From assembly GCF_030463535.1 (NCBI RefSeq), contig NC_132881.1:5285526-5349525 (forward strand): a stretch of DNA of 64,000 bases, in the 5' to 3' direction. Under the pieces are notes generated by a model. That model was not told the origin of the DNA and did not search any database. It saw nothing but the letters and a program-made list of their open reading frames with translations. Shown piece after piece: positions 60,401 to 64,000 of the stretch (positions within the stretch are counted from its first letter, which is position 1; every line of letters starts with the position of its first letter). The stretch comes from Salminus brasiliensis (lineage: Eukaryota; Chordata; Actinopteri; Characiformes; Bryconidae). The position numbers and the translations under genes were made by a program.

Positions 60401-61125
60401 ATAGTCTAACATGATATTTTTTTAAACAGAGAAATCAATTGTGTATATGTCAAATATATGTAATATGTCAAAAATATGCAGTATAAATATATAATATTTA
60501 AAATAACTTTTAGTACTTTTTAAATGGAAGAACTGAGGCCAGTCATACAGTATATACATTATATACACAACAGAAAAAAGGCACTGTTTCTCATTCCTTT
60601 TTTTTCCTGCCAAAAAATCCTCACAGACCCACCCCCCTAGGAAGTACATACATATTTATAAACACACCTTTTTACATTTATGTAAAAACATGCATTTACA
60701 TGTATTTTTAAACATTAACTCAAGTACAAATATTTCTAGAGGACTATTTTTACTTATATGCTAATTTAAAAGAGTAGCCATATTTTCAGGATTTGTGTAC
60801 CTTGTCCACCGCTGGTTTATTTTACAGTAGTGCAGGAAAACAACTAACAGATTTCATCACTGTCATGCAAAACCCTCATTTGTCATCTCCAAACAGCAAC
60901 TTTACACAAGAATTGATAGAAGTCAATGTAAACATAAATGCTCCCAGGTCATTTTGGAGCATTCCTGTTGGTCCATCATAAAATTCTGATACAAAATAAC
61001 AACAACAAAAACAGAGATACAATCTCCACTCATACATGTCCCAATGACTGATGCCCATGTCTGGTAGGATAGTTTGGAGACATGGTCAATCACAATGACC
61101 TTTTTAACAAAGATAGCTAGGCTCA

Positions 61126-61322
61126 TGCTCCTTTCTCTGAGCCTTTCTCTCGGCCTTTCTCTCGGCCTTTCTCTCAGCCTTTCTCTGAGCCTTTCTCTGA
61201 GCCTTTCTCTCGGCCTTTCTCTCGGCCTTTCTCTCGGCCTTTCTCTCGGCCTTTCTCTCGGCCTTTCTCTCAGCCTTTCTCTCAGCCTTTCTCTCAGCCT
61301 TTCTCTCAGCCTTTCTCTCAGC
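61126..61322. repeat. 12-bp tandem repeat CCTTTCTCTC(G/A)G
   Basis: About 16 units with two variants (GG or AG/GAG at the end) in alternating blocks. It encodes Leu/Ser-rich or Arg/Glu-rich frames on opposite strands purely as a by-product of the 12-bp period. Confidence 0.95.
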
Positions 61323-61544
61323 ACTGTTGCTTTAATAGTCACTTATCCCGCTTTAAAAAGGTCCTGTTAACTGTGTTGTGGAAACAGGAGAACAGGCACT
61401 GCAGTGATAAACAGCGGGAGTCTGAATGTTATTTTCTTGTACATTTTTAAAACCAATATCAAACAGAAGTGTTACTGATATTAACGTAGCACAGAGAAAT
61501 ATTTTTACTACTAATAATAATTATTAATAATTATTAATAAATGG

Positions 61545-62060
61545 TTGCTATTGTTTTGTCATGTTGTTGCTAAGTGGTTGATATGGTATCCCACGTAGTT
61601 GCTATGGAGTTTCTAAGTGGTTGCTATGATATCCTAGGTGTTTGCTATGGTATCCCAGGTTGTTGCTATGCTGTTGCTAAGTGATTGCTGGGTAGATGCC
61701 ATGGCGTTGTTAAGTGGTTGCTATATTTTAAGTGGTTGCTAGGTGGTTACTATGATGTTGCTAAATGATTGCTATGATTTTGCTCAGTGATTGCTACACT
61801 GTTACCAAGTGGTTGTGATGGTGTTCCAGGTGGTTGCAATGGCGTTGCAAGGTGCTTAATAAGTGCTTACTGCGGTGTCCCAGGAGGTTACTGTGGTGTT
61901 GCTAAGTGAACACTTGATGGGCAAGGTGATTGTTATAGTATTTCAGGCAGCTGCCATGATTAGTGGTTGCTAGGTTGTTGCTAGGCAGTTGCTCCTGTAT
62001 CACAGGTGGTTTCTGTGGTGTCTGAGGTGATTGCTCAGGTGGTGCCAAGTAGTGGTAGGC
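61545..62060. repeat. Degenerate GTTGCTAAGTGGTTGCTATG minisatellite
   Basis: More than 500 bp built from imperfect ~20-30-bp units of GTTGCTA(A/G)GTGGTTGCTATGG type, with some units reading GTATCCCAGG. Confidence 0.85.
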
Positions 62061-62092
62061 CATATGGTTGGTTGGGTGTTACTTGTGAGTTT

Positions 62093-62093
<1 letters not shown>

Positions 62094-62152
<59 letters not shown>
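62094..62152. repeat. (CA)n microsatellite
   Basis: 59 bp of perfect CA dinucleotide. Confidence 0.95.
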
Positions 62153-62162
<10 letters not shown>

Positions 62163-62940
62163 ACAATGCTGAAAAATGCTAACATAGTGATACTCATAAA
62201 TCTACTACAATTCCCACACTAGCAAATCCAACCTTTACTAACAGTTTACAGCTTGCACTTGGGAAATTTGGTCGCACCGCACTAGAGGCATCAGTCTTCG
62301 CCCCTGCATAGACGGTCTGTCTATTTCTCTACTGTGTGCTATTGATCCTCAGACGAAGGCGTGAACAGATCAATCATGGTGTTGTTCAATTTGTTTTGAC
62401 ATGCACCCCTAAAAAGGCTCTGTGGCTTAGGCTACGCCCATTGCTAACAGATGCAAAAACTCAGTGATACAGCCCTGTAGTCTCTATAGACAAACACTGG
62501 CAGTAGAGTAGGCCATAGACTGAAGAACTCAGTAACTTCCAGCGTGGGAGGCTAGACGATCGCTTTCATCCCTGACTGGCATGGTGAGACCATCCCAATC
62601 TGTTCTGCATGTGTGCACTTGTACACTGACACTGGTTTCCCTCACGCTGTTATCAGGCTGGAAGAACAAAGTTTTCTAGATAGTTGTTGTGACAGTAATG
62701 TCGCTCTTCCTGGAACTAATCAAGCCCTCATGTTGAAAACCAGCCCATCAGTCTGACTGAGAGGCGGTGATGTGTGGCTCATTACAGCTATGAATCTACA
62801 AATGTTCTTCCAATTATTAACACAGTGGTTTAAACGAAAAGTTGATTCTGTATAATGTTAGGGTTGGTTTTAGGACTGGGGTGAAAGTTAGATTAGTCTT
62901 TGGGTTGAGGTCAGGGTGATGTTTAGGGTTAGGAAATATT
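62153..62940. other. No gene seen; weak TTAGGG-like patch at the end
   Basis: Intergenic. From 62858 to 62935 the sequence has irregular GTTAGGG, TTAGGAC and TTTGGGTTGAGG words. Confidence 0.4.
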
Positions 62941-62959
62941 AAGGTGAATTTAATAGATC

Positions 62960-63260
62960 TTTAGTTCAAGCCTAACTTATATGCCCATGGGGGTGTCTGT
63001 ATGCTTATCCCAAATGGGAATTACAAATTTGGCCCCACACATGGATGCCCACCAGAGTCCCACCGGGGTCAATGATATGACCAGGACAGATTAAACATGG
63101 GCCCCATCTGGGTTGTACATTGCATATGGGGCTTAGCTGGGAAGTAAGGGAGACAAGAATGGGCTGTAATGATGGGGCCCAATTAGGAAGGCCAAATGGG
63201 TTCCAGTAACCACACACAAACCTCAGAGCCCATGCCTATCTGGAATTTGAGTCCCACATA
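62960..63260. repeat. Degenerate GGGCCCCAT-type repeat
   Basis: Multiple imperfect, partly inverted blocks (TTTGGCCCCACACATGG, ATGGGCCCCATCTGGG, ATGGGGCCCAATTAGG), typical of a fold-back dispersed repeat in fish. Confidence 0.55.
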
Positions 63261-63544
63261 AGCATGTTGGCTGGGAGGTATATTGTTGATAGGTCAATGT
63301 GGCTACCGGGTTTCATTCCAGTGAAGCAGAAGCACATCTGGTTCCACTTATTTAATCAGTTGAGCAGCTTTATGAGGTTGCTTTTGTTGAATGGAATGAA
63401 AACGAGGGCAGCCACACCATCCCTCTGTTTAGTGTCAGCTGAAAGTGTTAACGTTGTTGCTATCTAAAACAAACAACAAACAAACAAACAAACTAAAATG
63501 TGTGTGAACATCCAGTAATTTGAAGAATTAAAAAAAAAAAACAT

Positions 63545-63780
63545 TAGAAGAAAAAAACCCCAAACTGAATTAAAATCATTAAAAGAACACCTTGCCAACT
63601 GTGAAGCATAGAAGTGAATGCTTTGGGGTTGTGTTGCAGCCAGTGGCATGTATGGAGGGAGGACAGATTCCACAAAATACCAGCACATCCTGGAGGCTAG
63701 GACACTAAAAAGAGGAGCACTTCTCCAACAGCAAAATGAAAACATCTTCAAAACATCTAAACATCAAAACATGCCTCAAA
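63545..63780 (+). mobile_element. Possible Tc1-like transposase remnant
   Basis: The plus-strand sequence around AACACCTTGCCAACTGTGAA, GCTTTGGGGTTGTGTTGCAG and AATACCAGCACATCCTGGAG has the order of a degenerate Tc1-like catalytic region (TVKH, then W/FG-C). Frames are broken. Low certainty. Confidence 0.3.
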
Positions 63781-63834
63781 TTCCACTATGAACTAAAGTC
63801 TATACTAAAGCCTTTATAGTGAACCCCACAGTCC

Positions 63835-64000
63835 CCTCGCCACCACCATGTCGATGTCACTGCAGTGCTGAGAATGACCCAACACCCAGAAAATACCTGC
63901 TCTGTGGTGGTCAGTCTGTCCTGTGGGGTCCTGAGCATTGAAGAACAGGGTGAAAGGAGGCTAACAGAGGCTGCAGAGAAGCAGATGGATACAGTCTGGA
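63835..64000 (+). repeat. Dispersed fish repeat, truncated by the window end
   Basis: CGATGTCACTGCAGTGCTGA, then CTCTGTGGTGGTCAGTCTGT and GAAGAACAGGGTGAAAGGAG. A partial antisense copy is at ~53740-53815. Family not named. Confidence 0.65.

Noticed and set aside
61126..61342. Arg/Glu-rich or Leu/Ser-rich open frames of ~100-139 aa
   Set aside because: They are translations of a 12-bp tandem repeat, which is a multiple of 3 and so stays open on both strands. There are no non-repeat coding features.
62858..62935. Interstitial telomeric sequence (TTAGGG words)
   Set aside because: Only two or three exact hexamers in an irregular GT-rich stretch; not a tandem telomere array.

Overview
This window is vertebrate nuclear DNA, almost certainly from a teleost fish. 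It has GT-AG introns, two clearly fish-like genes, and a dense load of teleost-type repeats: Tc1/mariner relics, tRNA-derived SINEs, 5'-truncated LINEs, MITEs and long (TA)n tracts. The style of several dispersed repeats suggests an otophysan (characin- or catfish-like), but that is a weak inference. There is no bacterial or viral operon and no CRISPR array.

Layout. 0.5-3.9 kb (+): the last exons of a gene I do not recognise, rebuilt from splice phases. 4-8.3 kb: SINE and Tc1 debris, plus a duplicated piece of the slc30a10 3'UTR. 8.35-11.91 kb (-): slc30a10, a four-exon metal transporter of 405 aa carrying the Asn43 associated with manganese transport. 12-25.6 kb: no gene seen, only dispersed repeats, MITEs, Tc1 relics, (TA)n tracts and a perfect 29-bp inverted repeat. 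25.86-36.63 kb (+): eif3a, complete, 22 exons, 1242 aa, with a TATA box and a TOP-like pyrimidine start. 38.1-38.9 kb: a long polypyrimidine tract followed by a CpG-rich, promoter-like block. 38.97-41.23 kb: a tandem duplication in which only the first copy carries a LINE insertion. 41.4-53.1 kb: three copies (two direct, one inverted) of an unusual ~3 kb segment with a ~1 kb near-identical core. That core has an octamer/CCAAT/TATA-like module upstream of a GC-rich 46-bp minisatellite that stays open in several frames. 53-64 kb: SINEs, LINE tails, a large AT-rich palindrome and several tandem repeats, with no gene seen.

The genes do not form a pathway. eif3a is the scaffold of translation initiation factor eIF3. 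slc30a10 exports metal ions. They are divergently oriented, with their start codons about 14 kb apart. The strongest candidate for something undescribed is the triplicated promoter-plus-minisatellite segment. The second is the unidentified gene at the left edge. Without transcript or homology data, function for either is inference.
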